Assembly (NCBI GenBank): GCA_021372005.1
Contig: JAJFVC010000058.1
Location: forward strand, 1 to 54,412
Reading direction: 5' to 3'
From: Planctomycetaceae bacterium
GTDB taxonomy: Bacteria; Planctomycetota; Planctomycetia; Pirellulales; Thermoguttaceae
DNA: 54,412 nucleotides
Positions 8,178 to 16,903 of the stretch are shown here, piece by piece. The notes under the pieces are model-generated. The model was not told where the DNA came from. It did not search any database and saw only the letters and a program-made list of their open reading frames with translations. Both the position numbers and the translations under genes were made by a program. Position 1 is the stretch's first letter, and each line of letters begins with the position of its first letter.

Positions 8178-8735
8178 ATGCCACTCTCCGCCGATGAAGT
8201 CAAGTGCGCCGGCTGTTGCGAGGCCACCGAAGAACAATTGCTCGCGCAACTGGACGACGTGTTGAAGGAGTACGCCGACGTGCCGGGCGCGTTGATCCCG
8301 GTGCTTCAGATCGCTCAATCGCTGTTCGGCTACCTACCCGAACAAGCCTTGAAACGCATCGCATTGGCGCTGAACAAATCTTACAGCGAGGTGGCCGGCG
8401 TGGTGGGCTTTTATTCTTTCTTCACCACGGTGCCTCGCGGCAAGCATCTGGTCCGCGTTTGCCTCGGCACGGCCTGTTACGTCCGCGGCGGCAAGCAGGT
8501 GCTTGCGGAGCTGAAAAACCTGTTGCGGATCGAGGTCGGCGAAACCACGTCCGACCGCCAGTTCTCGCTCGACGTAGGCCGATGTTTCGGTGCCTGCGGC
8601 CTAGCGCCGGTCATCATGATCGACAATGACGTGCACCAGCGGGTCAAGCCGGCTCGGTTGGCCAAAATTCTCGAACCCTATCGCGACGCCGAAGCCTCGA
8701 ACCGCGACGGCAAGGGAGACGCTCAAGCATCATGA
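8178..8735 (+). CDS. hydC: NuoE-like [2Fe-2S] subunit of NAD-linked [FeFe] hydrogenase
   Basis: A 185-residue thioredoxin-fold ferredoxin subunit, homologous to NuoE and to HydC/HndA of multimeric [FeFe] hydrogenases. The [2Fe-2S] ligands are C95 and C100 (VCLGTAC) and C136 and C140 (GRCFGAC). The helical N-terminus has the family pattern LIPVLQIAQSLFGYLP and GFYSFFTTVPRGKH. It passes electrons between the flavin of the NuoF-like subunit and the cluster chain. An extra CAGCC motif at residues 10-14 is not a known ligand set. The stop overlaps the next start (ATGA at 8732-8735), so the two are translationally coupled. First gene of the hydrogenase operon. The symbol follows Thermotoga naming; the same subunit is hndA in Desulfovibrio. 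Confidence 0.88.
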   Translation: MPLSADEVKCAGCCEATEEQLLAQLDDVLKEYADVPGALIPVLQIAQSLFGYLPEQALKRIALALNKSYSEVAGVVGFYSFFTTVPRGKHLVRVCLGTACYVRGGKQVLAELKNLLRIEVGETTSDRQFSLDVGRCFGACGLAPVIMIDNDVHQRVKPARLAKILEPYRDAEASNRDGKGDAQAS

Positions 8736-11700
8736 CGCAGATCATCGCCAACGCCAAGGCGCTCGCCACCCTGCGCGAGGCCCTCCGTGCGGAACAAGCC
8801 CGTCAGCAGGCCGCCGGCCACCAACAAATCCGCTTGTGCATGGGCGCGGGCTGCATCGCCTCGGGCTCGCTGAAGCTCCGGGAAGCCCTTGAAAAAGAGC
8901 TAGCCGATCGTCAGATGCAGGATCGCGTGTCGATCGTCGGCACCGGTTGCCTGGGCCCCTGTTCGGCCGGACCGGTCCTGATGATCGACGACGTTTTTTA
9001 TGAGCGGGTCGTTCCGCAAGACGCCGCCGACCTCGTGGCCGAGCATCTCGGACGCGGCCGGATCGTCGAGCGTCTGACCCACAAGCGGCCCGACGGTCGC
9101 GCGGTGCCCAACACGGCCGACATGGACTTCTTCAAACGGCAGACGAAAATCGTCTTGCGCAACTGCGGCCGGATCGACCCGCAACGGATCGAGGATTACA
9201 TCGCCCGCGACGGCTACAAGGCGCTGGCCGACGTACTGACGCAAAACAACCCCGAGGCGGTGATCGAGACGATGCGAGCCAGCGGTCTGCGCGGACGCGG
9301 CGGCGCGGGCTTTCCGACTTGGCGCAAGTGGCGATTCACGCGCGACGCCCAGGGCGACGTGAAATACGTGGTCTGCAACGCCGACGAGGGCGATCCCGGC
9401 GCGTTCATGGACCGCAGCGTGTTGGAAGGCGATCCGCACAGCGTGATCGAGGGCATGGCGATCGCCGCGTTCACGATCGGCGCGCATAAAGGTTACATCT
9501 ACGTGCGGGCCGAGTATCCGCTGGCCGTCGAGCGGCTCAAAATCGCGCTGACCCAAGCGCGCCAATGCGGATTGTTGGGCACGAACCTGTTCGGCTCCGG
9601 GTTCGATTTCGACCTGGAAATCCGCATGGGCTCCGGGGCGTTCGTCTGCGGCGAGGAAACCGCGTTGATGACCTCAATCGAGGGCAACCGCGGCGAGCCG
9701 AGGCCCCGACCTCCGTTCCCGGCCGTTCAAGGGCTCTGGGGCAAGCCGACCGTGTTAAACAACGTCGAGACGTACGCCAACGTGCCGGCGATTCTGCTCC
9801 GCGGCGGTCCCTGGTACGCCTCACACGGCACCGAACGCAGCAAGGGCACCAAAGTGTTCGCACTGGCCGGAGCGATCAAAAACGCCGGCTTGGTCGAGGT
9901 GCCCGTTGGAATGCCGCTGGGCGATCTGATCTACGACATCGGCGGCGGCACCATCGGCGGCAAGGATTTCAAGGCCGCGCAGATCGGCGGGCCCTCCGGC
10001 GGGTGCATCCCGAAGCAACATCTCGACGTCCCGCTGGACTATGAATCGCTTTCGGAGCTGGGCGCGATCATGGGCTCCGGCGGCCTGATCGTCATGGACG
10101 AGGACAGTTGCATGGTCGACGTCGCCCGGTTCTTCTTGGAGTTCGTCCAGGAAGAGTCGTGCGGCAAGTGCGTGCCCTGTCGCGTCGGCACGAAGCGAAT
10201 GCTGGAGATTTTGAATCGCATCTGCGAGGGCCGCGGCGAAGAAGCCGACGTCGAGCGGCTCATCGAGTTGGGCGAAATGATCAAGGACACGGCCCTGTGC
10301 GGATTGGGCCAAACCGCGCCGAACCCGGTGCTTTCGACGATCCGCCATTTCGGCCACGAGTACATCGAACACATCCGCGACAAGCACTGTCGGGCGGGCG
10401 TCTGTCCGGCGTTGGTCTACGCCCCCTGCTCCAGCGCGTGCCCGGCCAACGTGGACATCCCCGGCTACGTGTCGCTGGTGGCCGAAAAACGCTACGCCGA
10501 GGCCCTGCGATTGCACCGCGACCGCAACCCGTTCGCGGCGGTGTGTTCGCGCGTGTGCTTCCACACCTGCGAGGAAAAATGCCGACGGGCGACGATCGAC
10601 GCCCCGGTGTCGATCCGCGGCATCAAGCGGTTCATGGTCGACCAAGAGGTGACGATTCAACTGCCCGAGGTCCGCGAGAATCCGCAAAACGCCAAGCGAA
10701 AAATCGCGATCATCGGGGCGGGCCCCGCCGGCCTTTCGTGCGCGTACTTTTTGGCGCGACTTGGCTATCGTCCAAAGATTTTTGAGGCCGAACCGCGGCC
10801 CGGCGGTATGTTGGTCCAAGCGATTCCCGCCTACCGGTTGCCGCGCGAGATCGTCGCCCGCGAGGTGCGCATGATCGAGCACATGGGCGTAGAAATTTTC
10901 ACCAACATGATGCTCGGCGAAGACATCACGCTGAAGGCCCTGCGTGCCGAGGGTTATGACGCGGTCTTCCTGGGCATCGGCGCACCGTTGGGCGTCGGAT
11001 TGGGCATGCCCGGCGCAGACGCCGAAGGCATCACCGACGCGCTCAGCTTCCTGCGAACGTACAACCTACGAGGTTCGGCGCCGGTCGGCAAAAACGTCGT
11101 CGTCATCGGCGGCGGCAACTCGGCCATCGACGCCGCGCGGACCGCCTTGCGTTTGGGCAGCCAACAGGTAACGGTCGTCTATCGCCGCAGCCGCGAGGCC
11201 ATGCCGGCCTACGAAGAAGAAATCGAAGAGGCCGAGCACGAAGGTGTCGCGCTGAAACTGCTGACCGCGCCGGTCGAGGTGGTCCTGGACGGCAAACGCG
11301 TCTCGGGCATCAAGTGCACGCCGATGCGGTTGGGCACGTTCGATCGTTCCGGCCGCCGACGTCCGGAAGAGGGCGGCGACGCATTCGTCCTCCCTGCCGA
11401 CCATGTGTTGGTGGCCATCGGCCAAACGCTCGATTTACAAAGAATTTCCAACAGCATGTCGCTGGAATCGCGCAACCAGACGTTCATTGCGATCAATCCG
11501 GTGACGGGCCAGACGTCGGAAAAATGGATTTTCGCGGGCGGCGACGCGGTCACCGGCCCTTCGTCGGTCGTCGAGGCGGTTGCCGCCGGCGAACGGGCCG
11601 CGGCGGGCATCGATCAATATTTGACCGGCGCCGGACACGCGTTTTGGCGCGAGACGAAGGAGGTCGACACGGCCTTCAATCCGGACGCCGAACCGTCCGA

Positions 11701-11854
11701 CGCGCCGCGCGAGAAATTGAATTTGATTCCCGTCGAACGACGCCGCAACAACTTCGCCGAAGTGGAGCAACCGTGGTGCGAGGCGATGGCGCTGCGTCAG
11801 GCGGGCCGCTGCCTGCGCTGCGATTACGGAAAACGCGGAAGTCTGAATAGTTAG
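8732..11854 (+). CDS. hydB: NuoF-like flavoprotein fused to a GltD/NfnB-like oxidoreductase (hydrogenase subunit)
   Basis: A 1040-residue fusion. Residues 30-110 form a thioredoxin-like [2Fe-2S] domain (C36, C41, C73, C77). Residues 140-545 are NuoF-like: GRGGAGFPTWRKW for FMN and NADH, and a [4Fe-4S] set C477, C480, C483 and C523. The pair of ferredoxin clusters that usually ends HydB is replaced by a glutamate-synthase small-subunit-type module: a cysteine-rich region (C553 to C617), an FAD motif GAGPAGLS at 663-670, and a pyridine-nucleotide motif GGGNSAIDAA near 793-802 followed by VVYRRSREAMPA. The last part fits NADPH binding. It probably joins NAD(H), H2 and a third carrier in one bifurcating or confurcating complex; that role is inferred. 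Directly coupled to hydC. Confidence 0.85.
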   Translation: MTQIIANAKALATLREALRAEQARQQAAGHQQIRLCMGAGCIASGSLKLREALEKELADRQMQDRVSIVGTGCLGPCSAGPVLMIDDVFYERVVPQDAADLVAEHLGRGRIVERLTHKRPDGRAVPNTADMDFFKRQTKIVLRNCGRIDPQRIEDYIARDGYKALADVLTQNNPEAVIETMRASGLRGRGGAGFPTWRKWRFTRDAQGDVKYVVCNADEGDPGAFMDRSVLEGDPHSVIEGMAIAAFTIGAHKGYIYVRAEYPLAVERLKIALTQARQCGLLGTNLFGSGFDFDLEIRMGSGAFVCGEETALMTSIEGNRGEPRPRPPFPAVQGLWGKPTVLNNVETYANVPAILLRGGPWYASHGTERSKGTKVFALAGAIKNAGLVEVPVGMPLGDLIYDIGGGTIGGKDFKAAQIGGPSGGCIPKQHLDVPLDYESLSELGAIMGSGGLIVMDEDSCMVDVARFFLEFVQEESCGKCVPCRVGTKRMLEILNRICEGRGEEADVERLIELGEMIKDTALCGLGQTAPNPVLSTIRHFGHEYIEHIRDKHCRAGVCPALVYAPCSSACPANVDIPGYVSLVAEKRYAEALRLHRDRNPFAAVCSRVCFHTCEEKCRRATIDAPVSIRGIKRFMVDQEVTIQLPEVRENPQNAKRKIAIIGAGPAGLSCAYFLARLGYRPKIFEAEPRPGGMLVQAIPAYRLPREIVAREVRMIEHMGVEIFTNMMLGEDITLKALRAEGYDAVFLGIGAPLGVGLGMPGADAEGITDALSFLRTYNLRGSAPVGKNVVVIGGGNSAIDAARTALRLGSQQVTVVYRRSREAMPAYEEEIEEAEHEGVALKLLTAPVEVVLDGKRVSGIKCTPMRLGTFDRSGRRRPEEGGDAFVLPADHVLVAIGQTLDLQRISNSMSLESRNQTFIAINPVTGQTSEKWIFAGGDAVTGPSSVVEAVAAGERAAAGIDQYLTGAGHAFWRETKEVDTAFNPDAEPSDAPREKLNLIPVERRRNNFAEVEQPWCEAMALRQAGRCLRCDYGKRGSLNS

Positions 11855-11957
11855 CGGCCGGTGGCCGGTGAGCGCGCAGGACAAGTTGTGTTGTCGGACG
11901 CATTGCAGGCGCCGCGGTTTTATTGGAGCGACCGATCCCCAAAACGTTTTTATCGCC

Positions 11958-13739
11958 ATGATTCAACTCTCGATCAACAACATCCCCGTTGAAGTCTCCG
12001 AAGGTACGACGATTTTGGCGGCGGCCAAACAGGCTGGCGTCCGCATTCCGACGCTCTGCTACGTCGAAGGGCTGAAGGCGATCGGCGCGTGCCGGGTGTG
12101 CGTCGTCGAGCTGGAGGGAGCCCGCAATTTAGTCGCCTCGTGCTCGATGCCCGCCGCGCAGGGCATGAAAGTCTACACAAACACCCGCCGCGTGCGCGAG
12201 GCCCGCAAAGCGGTGGTCGAATTGCTGCTCTCCGAGCACAACGGCGAGTGCCAGACGTGCGACCGCAATGAAGACTGCGAATTGCAGGCGTTGGCGGCCG
12301 AACTGGGCATCCGCGAAGTGAGCTTCGACGGCGAGAAAACCCGGCGACGGATCGACGCCTCGACGCCCGCGTTGGTGCGCGACAGCGGCAAGTGCATCAA
12401 GTGCCGCCGTTGCGTCAGCGTATGCATGGAAACGCAGCAAGTCGGAGCCCTGTTTCCGCAAAGCCGTGGGTTCGAGACCGTGATCGGCCCTGCGTTCAAC
12501 CACGATTTGAAAACGGTCGCTTGCGTTCAATGCGGCCAGTGCGCGGCGGTGTGCCCGGTCGGCGCGATCACCGAAAAAGATCAGATCGACGAGGTTTGGG
12601 CCGCGTTAGACAAGCCCGACAATCATGTGATCGTGCAAACCGCGCCGGCGATTCGCGCGGCGCTGGGCGAGTGTTTCGGCTATCCGCCCGGCACGTTGGT
12701 GACCGGCAAAATGGTCGCGGCCCTGCGTCGACTCGGCTTCAAGGCGGTGTTCGACACGAACTTCGCCGCCGATCTGACGATTCTGGAAGAGGGCACGGAA
12801 CTGCTTACCCGGCTGAAAACCGCGATGACGGGCACGGCGTCGCACGGTCCGGCATCGCTGCCGATGTTTACGAGTTGCTCGCCGGGCTGGATCAAGTTTA
12901 TGGAATACTTCCATCCCGAACTGCTGCCGAATCTGTCGACGTGCAAGTCGCCGCAGCAGATGTTCGGGGCGGTGGCCAAAACCTATTACGCCGAAAAACT
13001 GGGCAAGCGGCCCGAGCAAATCGTCGTCGTGTCGATCATGCCCTGCACGGCCAAAAAGTTCGAGTGCCAGCGGCCGGAAATGGACATCAGCGGCGCCCGC
13101 GACGTCGACATCGTACTGACCACGCGCGAGCTGGGCAAGATGATCCACGCGGCCGGCATTGACTTCGATCGCCTCTCGGACGAAGAAATGGACGCGCCGC
13201 TGGGACTTTCGACCGGGGCGGCCGACATTTTCGCCAACACCGGCGGCGTGATGGAGGCCGCGCTGCGGACCGCCTACGAAATCGTCACCGGCCGCGAGTT
13301 GCCGTTCGGCGACCTGCACGTCGCACCGATCGAAGGCCTGCAAGGCGTCAAGGAAGCGTCACTGAAGATCGAAAACGCCAAGCCGGATTGGGCGTTTTTG
13401 AACGGCGTCGTGCTCAACGTGGCCGTCGCCCACGGTCTGGGCAACGCACAACGGGTGATCGCCGCCATTCAGTCGGGTCAAAAGCAATATCATTTCGTCG
13501 AGGTGATGACCTGTCCCGGCGGCTGCATCGGCGGCGGCGGCCAGCCCCGCTACACGAACAATCAGGTCCGCGAGGCCCGGATCGCGGCCATCTACCGTGA
13601 GGACGAAGGCAAACGGCTTCGCAAATCGCACGAAAATCCGGATGTGGCCAAGCTGTACGCCGAGTTTCTCGGCCAACCGCTCGGTGAACGGTCGCACCAT
13701 CTGCTGCACACGATCTACACGCCGCGTGAACGGGTCTGA
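11958..13739 (+). CDS. hydA: [FeFe] hydrogenase catalytic subunit
   Basis: A 593-residue enzyme for reversible proton reduction to H2. The N-terminus binds a plant-type [2Fe-2S] cluster (C34, C45, C48, C62), then a His-Cys3 [4Fe-4S] (H94, C98, C101, C107), then two ferredoxin-type [4Fe-4S] clusters (C146-C156 and C189-C199). The H-cluster domain has L1 TSCSPGW (305-311), L2 MPCTAKKFE (361-369) and L3 MTCPGGCIGGGGQP (517-530). L1 carries Ser where the textbook motif has a second Cys. There is no signal peptide, so it is cytosolic. The ATG at 11958 is chosen because the ferredoxin fold starts there (MIQLSINNIPVEVSEG); the frame extends upstream without similarity. A 103-base gap follows the fused subunit. 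Maturation needs HydE, HydF and HydG, not present here. Confidence 0.92.
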   Translation: MIQLSINNIPVEVSEGTTILAAAKQAGVRIPTLCYVEGLKAIGACRVCVVELEGARNLVASCSMPAAQGMKVYTNTRRVREARKAVVELLLSEHNGECQTCDRNEDCELQALAAELGIREVSFDGEKTRRRIDASTPALVRDSGKCIKCRRCVSVCMETQQVGALFPQSRGFETVIGPAFNHDLKTVACVQCGQCAAVCPVGAITEKDQIDEVWAALDKPDNHVIVQTAPAIRAALGECFGYPPGTLVTGKMVAALRRLGFKAVFDTNFAADLTILEEGTELLTRLKTAMTGTASHGPASLPMFTSCSPGWIKFMEYFHPELLPNLSTCKSPQQMFGAVAKTYYAEKLGKRPEQIVVVSIMPCTAKKFECQRPEMDISGARDVDIVLTTRELGKMIHAAGIDFDRLSDEEMDAPLGLSTGAADIFANTGGVMEAALRTAYEIVTGRELPFGDLHVAPIEGLQGVKEASLKIENAKPDWAFLNGVVLNVAVAHGLGNAQRVIAAIQSGQKQYHFVEVMTCPGGCIGGGGQPRYTNNQVREARIAAIYREDEGKRLRKSHENPDVAKLYAEFLGQPLGERSHHLLHTIYTPRERV

Positions 13740-14030
13740 TGCGGGTTTTCGACTCGAACGGGACGGCTAACCGCCTTTTTTTCTTGACGCCCTCGAGCTG
13801 CCCGGCGATTTGGTGGCGGACCCCAAACCGATCTGCGCATACACCACAGATACTCCATTTTATGTAATCGGAAAATTCGTTAAGTTTTGCGCGAAACGAC
13901 CCGATTCTATGGGACAATCTCGGTGTGCCTCCAGGAGATCTGCTGCGCACACCCCGAGACTGCGTCTTACGAAGGACATCGCCCGGGGCAGTGGCGATCT
14001 GGAGAAGACCACTGTAACACCCTGGGCACT
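13740..14030. promoter_or_regulatory. Leader region of the pilus/secretion operon
   Basis: No gene. The start contains a T7 run after a very weak stem, a poor terminator for hydA. A hairpin with the paired core GGTGTGC/GCACACC, extended by flanking CTCGG/CGAG, spans about 13918-13958 in what would be the 5' leader of the secretin gene. No confident promoter could be assigned. Confidence 0.35.
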
Positions 14031-16028
14031 ATGCGCAACGCGGGAGTTTTGTACTTAGCGACCATTCTGCTGAGCCCCTGCATTTTTGCAGCGGGTTGCG
14101 CATGGGATTTCAGCGCTCCGAAAAGCAAAACGCCAACCGTGTCGCAGGCGAGCGACGTCGGCCAGGTCACCGTGGAAAAATCGCCGTCGGAGTCCTCAAA
14201 GGTTCCGCAGAAAAGTCAATCGTTGGCCTCGGACCGTGGACAAGCCGATTCGGTGAAGCAGACCAGCTACGAAGTGGCCGCCTCGGACGGGTCGACGGCC
14301 GCATCCCACCGCAAATTGAACGCCGTGGAACCGGCCGTCGAAGAGGCGCCGCTGCCCGACGAGCCGACGCCGGTTGAGACAGCCAAACCTGAAGTCGTAC
14401 CGCGGCCCGACGCCGCACCCCTCAGGCAACCAAGCCGAAAAGTCGACCCGTCGCTGGTCACTCTGCACGCCGACAACCTGGATGTCCGCAAGGTGTTCGA
14501 GATGATCAGCCGGCAGGCCAAGGACGTCAACATTCTGGTGGCGCCGGGCGTCAAAGGCACGGTGACGGTCGACATCCGTGAAAAGTCGTTGGACGAGTCG
14601 CTCCAACTGATCGCGACGCTTTGTCGCTTGTCGGTGCAGCGTCAGAAGGACGTCGTCTATATCTCGACGGTCACAGAGGCGTTGGAACGCGAAAGCGACA
14701 ACCTGCCGGTGCGCGTTTATCATCTGAATTACGTGCGCAGTTGCGACGTTGTCAAGATGATCAAGCCGCTGTTGAGCAAGAAGGGGTCGATCAGCCAATC
14801 GCCCGACAGCGAGACCGGCTATCCGGCCGTGACGGTGACGGTGACCAACACCGGAGCCAGCAACGGCAACAACGCGGCCACCAAGACCGGCGGCAACAAT
14901 TCGGCCGGCGGCGAAATCCTGATCGTTCAGGACTACGAACAGATTCTAAAGTGCATTGATCGGACCATTGCGGAAATCGACGTTCAACCGACCCAGGTGC
15001 TCATCGAGGCGGTTATTTGCAGCGTCAAACTGACCAGCGACACCGACCTGGGCGTAAACTACGCGGTGCTGGACAACGCCGGAAACGCGGTGGGCGTGGT
15101 GGGCAACGGCACGTTGCTGAACGCCGCCGCCGGTTTCACGCCGGCCGGTGTGCTGGCCAGCCCGGTGACCAACAGCATCACCAACACGGTCACGTCGACC
15201 GACTCTTTGGTGAGCAGAACCAGCAAATTGTCAACCGGCTCGACCGGAAAATTGGCCAACGGATACGCCGACAACACCTCCGGTTTCAAGTACGGCTTGA
15301 GCAGCAAGAACGTGACGGGCTTCATCGAGGCGTTGCAGACCCGCGGCGAAACCAAGGTGCTGGCCAGCCCGCGAATCATGGTTCTCAACAAGCAAGGCGC
15401 CGTGGTCAACTTGGGCGAAAACCTGGCCTACTACACGACACAGATGAGTCAGACGATCACCACGCAAACGGCCAGTTTCATGACCGTCGGCACCCAATTG
15501 CAGCTCCGCCCCTACGTCTCGGCCGACGGCATGATCCGCATGGAAGTGCATCCGGTGCGGAGCACGGGCTCGATCGACGCCAACGGATTGCCGCAGACCA
15601 GCGCCTCGGAAGTGACGACGAACATTTTGGTGCCCAACGGCACGACCATCGTCATCGCCGGCCTGATCGACACGCAAAATGAAAAGACTGTCACGGGCAT
15701 CCCTTATTTGATGGACTTGCCGTGGATCGGGGCTCTATTCCGCCAAACCACCGACAAGCCCACGCGAAAAGAGCTGGTCGTCATCTTGACGCCGCACATC
15801 TGGCGGCCCGACGCGCCGACTCAGCTCAACGCTCTGGGGCGACCACAAAGTCTCGGGTTAGACCAGCGTGTGGAGAAGCCGTCGTCGTGTCTGACTCCGG
15901 ATTTTGGTCCGACGCTGTACGAAACCCCCTCTTTAGGCGGGGACTCCAAGAAAAAGTGCCCCGTTTCCGCCCTTCCCTTGCCGGATTCAACCGATTCCGC
16001 TGCACTCGGACGTAAAAATCCGATTTGA
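14031..16028 (+). CDS. Secretin (GspD/PilQ-like outer-membrane channel)
   Basis: A 665-residue lipoprotein-type secretin. The start MRNAGVLYLATILL leads to a lipobox FAAGC, so it is probably acylated and outer-membrane anchored. A Pro/Glu-rich linker follows, then an STN/N-domain (VTLHADNLDVRKVFEMISRQ, VDIREKSLDESLQLIATL), a further N-domain with an Asn/Gly-rich insert (VTVTVTNTGASNGNN), and the secretin beta-barrel with VLASPRIMVLNKQGAVVNLG, VGTQLQLRPYVSADG and the closing VPNGTTIVIAGLID and LPWIGALFR segments. It forms the gated ring through which a pilus or substrate passes. First gene of an operon that includes all inner-membrane parts. The start is the ATG at 14031, at the signal peptide. 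Confidence 0.9.
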   Translation: MRNAGVLYLATILLSPCIFAAGCAWDFSAPKSKTPTVSQASDVGQVTVEKSPSESSKVPQKSQSLASDRGQADSVKQTSYEVAASDGSTAASHRKLNAVEPAVEEAPLPDEPTPVETAKPEVVPRPDAAPLRQPSRKVDPSLVTLHADNLDVRKVFEMISRQAKDVNILVAPGVKGTVTVDIREKSLDESLQLIATLCRLSVQRQKDVVYISTVTEALERESDNLPVRVYHLNYVRSCDVVKMIKPLLSKKGSISQSPDSETGYPAVTVTVTNTGASNGNNAATKTGGNNSAGGEILIVQDYEQILKCIDRTIAEIDVQPTQVLIEAVICSVKLTSDTDLGVNYAVLDNAGNAVGVVGNGTLLNAAAGFTPAGVLASPVTNSITNTVTSTDSLVSRTSKLSTGSTGKLANGYADNTSGFKYGLSSKNVTGFIEALQTRGETKVLASPRIMVLNKQGAVVNLGENLAYYTTQMSQTITTQTASFMTVGTQLQLRPYVSADGMIRMEVHPVRSTGSIDANGLPQTSASEVTTNILVPNGTTIVIAGLIDTQNEKTVTGIPYLMDLPWIGALFRQTTDKPTRKELVVILTPHIWRPDAPTQLNALGRPQSLGLDQRVEKPSSCLTPDFGPTLYETPSLGGDSKKKCPVSALPLPDSTDSAALGRKNPI

Positions 16029-16184
16029 CAGCGAGAATTTCGCAACCTATTGGTTTGCTGTAGAGGTTCTGGGAGAAAAATCCTACGGCGTGTGCCTAGG
16101 ATCCACTGAACCTGGTGCTTGAAGGCCGCCATGATTTTTGACGGCCCACGAGCGGTCCAAGGCACAAACCAAGGGAGAGTTAGC

Positions 16185-16676
16185 ATGAGTCGGATGAACG
16201 TTGAAGGTCGCAAGGGATTCACGTTGGTGGAACTGGCCGTGGTGATCGTGATCATCGGCGTGTTGGCCGCGTTCGGCGTGCCGCGGTTCCTGAGGTCGGT
16301 CGAGCGTTCGAAGGCGTCGGAAGCGTTCGCCTATCTGTCGGCCGTCCGCGCTTCGCAAGAGCGCTATGTGTCGAAGGAAGGCGTGTACGCCAAGGTCCTC
16401 AACGACCTGGACATCACCCAAAGCGAAATGAAGTATTTTACCGACGACGACGGCGCAGCCGTCACGTCGGCCACGACCATCACGACCGGCACCACCTCGG
16501 GCGCCCCGTCGTGGACCCTGACGCTGAAACGCGTCGGCGCCAGCAGCAGCTATGGCGACTACACCGTGACGTTCACGCAAGACGGTTTCGACGCGAGCAA
16601 GAGCACGATCTGTGACGAGACGCGCAAGGACATCAGCCCGTTGTCCGGCACCTATTCCACCGGCAGTGGAACCTAA
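16185..16676 (+). CDS. Major type IV pilin-like / GspG-like protein
   Basis: A 163-residue prepilin. The short leader MSRMNVEGRKG is followed by the cleavage site G|FTLVE and a hydrophobic helix VVIVIIGVLAAFGVPRF. The pilin Glu5 is present. The globular part is small, with two cysteine-poor beta segments and a Ser/Thr/Gly-rich end. AGGGAG ends nine bases before the ATG. Its place just after the secretin and before a chain of strong hairpins suggests higher expression than downstream genes, as for a major pilin. A prepilin peptidase is needed and is not encoded in this window. Confidence 0.88.
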   Translation: MSRMNVEGRKGFTLVELAVVIVIIGVLAAFGVPRFLRSVERSKASEAFAYLSAVRASQERYVSKEGVYAKVLNDLDITQSEMKYFTDDDGAAVTSATTITTGTTSGAPSWTLTLKRVGASSSYGDYTVTFTQDGFDASKSTICDETRKDISPLSGTYSTGSGT

Positions 16677-16708
16677 GTTCCTGCCCTGGATGACGAAACC
16701 ATCAAGGT

Positions 16709-16736
16709 GGGCGGCCAGGCACGCACTTGGCCGCCC
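16709..16736 (+). terminator. Hairpin after the major pilin gene (partial terminator)
   Basis: GGGCGGCCA (16709-16717) pairs perfectly with TGGCCGCCC (16728-16736) over a 10-base loop, 32 bases after the pilin stop. The following GCTTTGTTG has only a weak T-tract, so it may attenuate transcription or stabilise the pilin mRNA 3' end. Confidence 0.55.
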
Positions 16737-16752
16737 GCTTTGTTGACCCTTT

Positions 16753-16780
16753 GACCGAATCGGGTGTGCCCCGTTCGGTC
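16753..16780 (+). repeat. Second intercistronic hairpin
   Basis: GACCGAATCGGG (16753-16764) pairs with CCCCGTTCGGTC (16769-16780) around a TGTG loop, with one C-C mismatch and one G-T pair. It lies between two other stem-loops in the pilin to pilM gap. Confidence 0.6.
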
Positions 16781-16787
16781 TCATCGG

Positions 16788-16853
16788 CCGGCTTGCCGAT
16801 CTGCTTGAAACCCTGACGAGACGGGTCGGCAAGCCGGTACGATGAACTTTTTT
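16788..16853 (+). terminator. Third intercistronic hairpin followed by T-run
   Basis: CCGGCTTGCCGA (16788-16799) is perfectly complementary to TCGGCAAGCCGG (16826-16837) with a 26-base loop. A run of six T (16848-16853) follows ten bases later. The spacing is loose for an intrinsic terminator, so attenuation or RNA protection is as likely. Confidence 0.45.
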
Positions 16854-16903
16854 GGTGTCCTCTTTTCCGACGTTTTTTCTTTTTGGAAATGGGCGGCGGT
16901 CGC

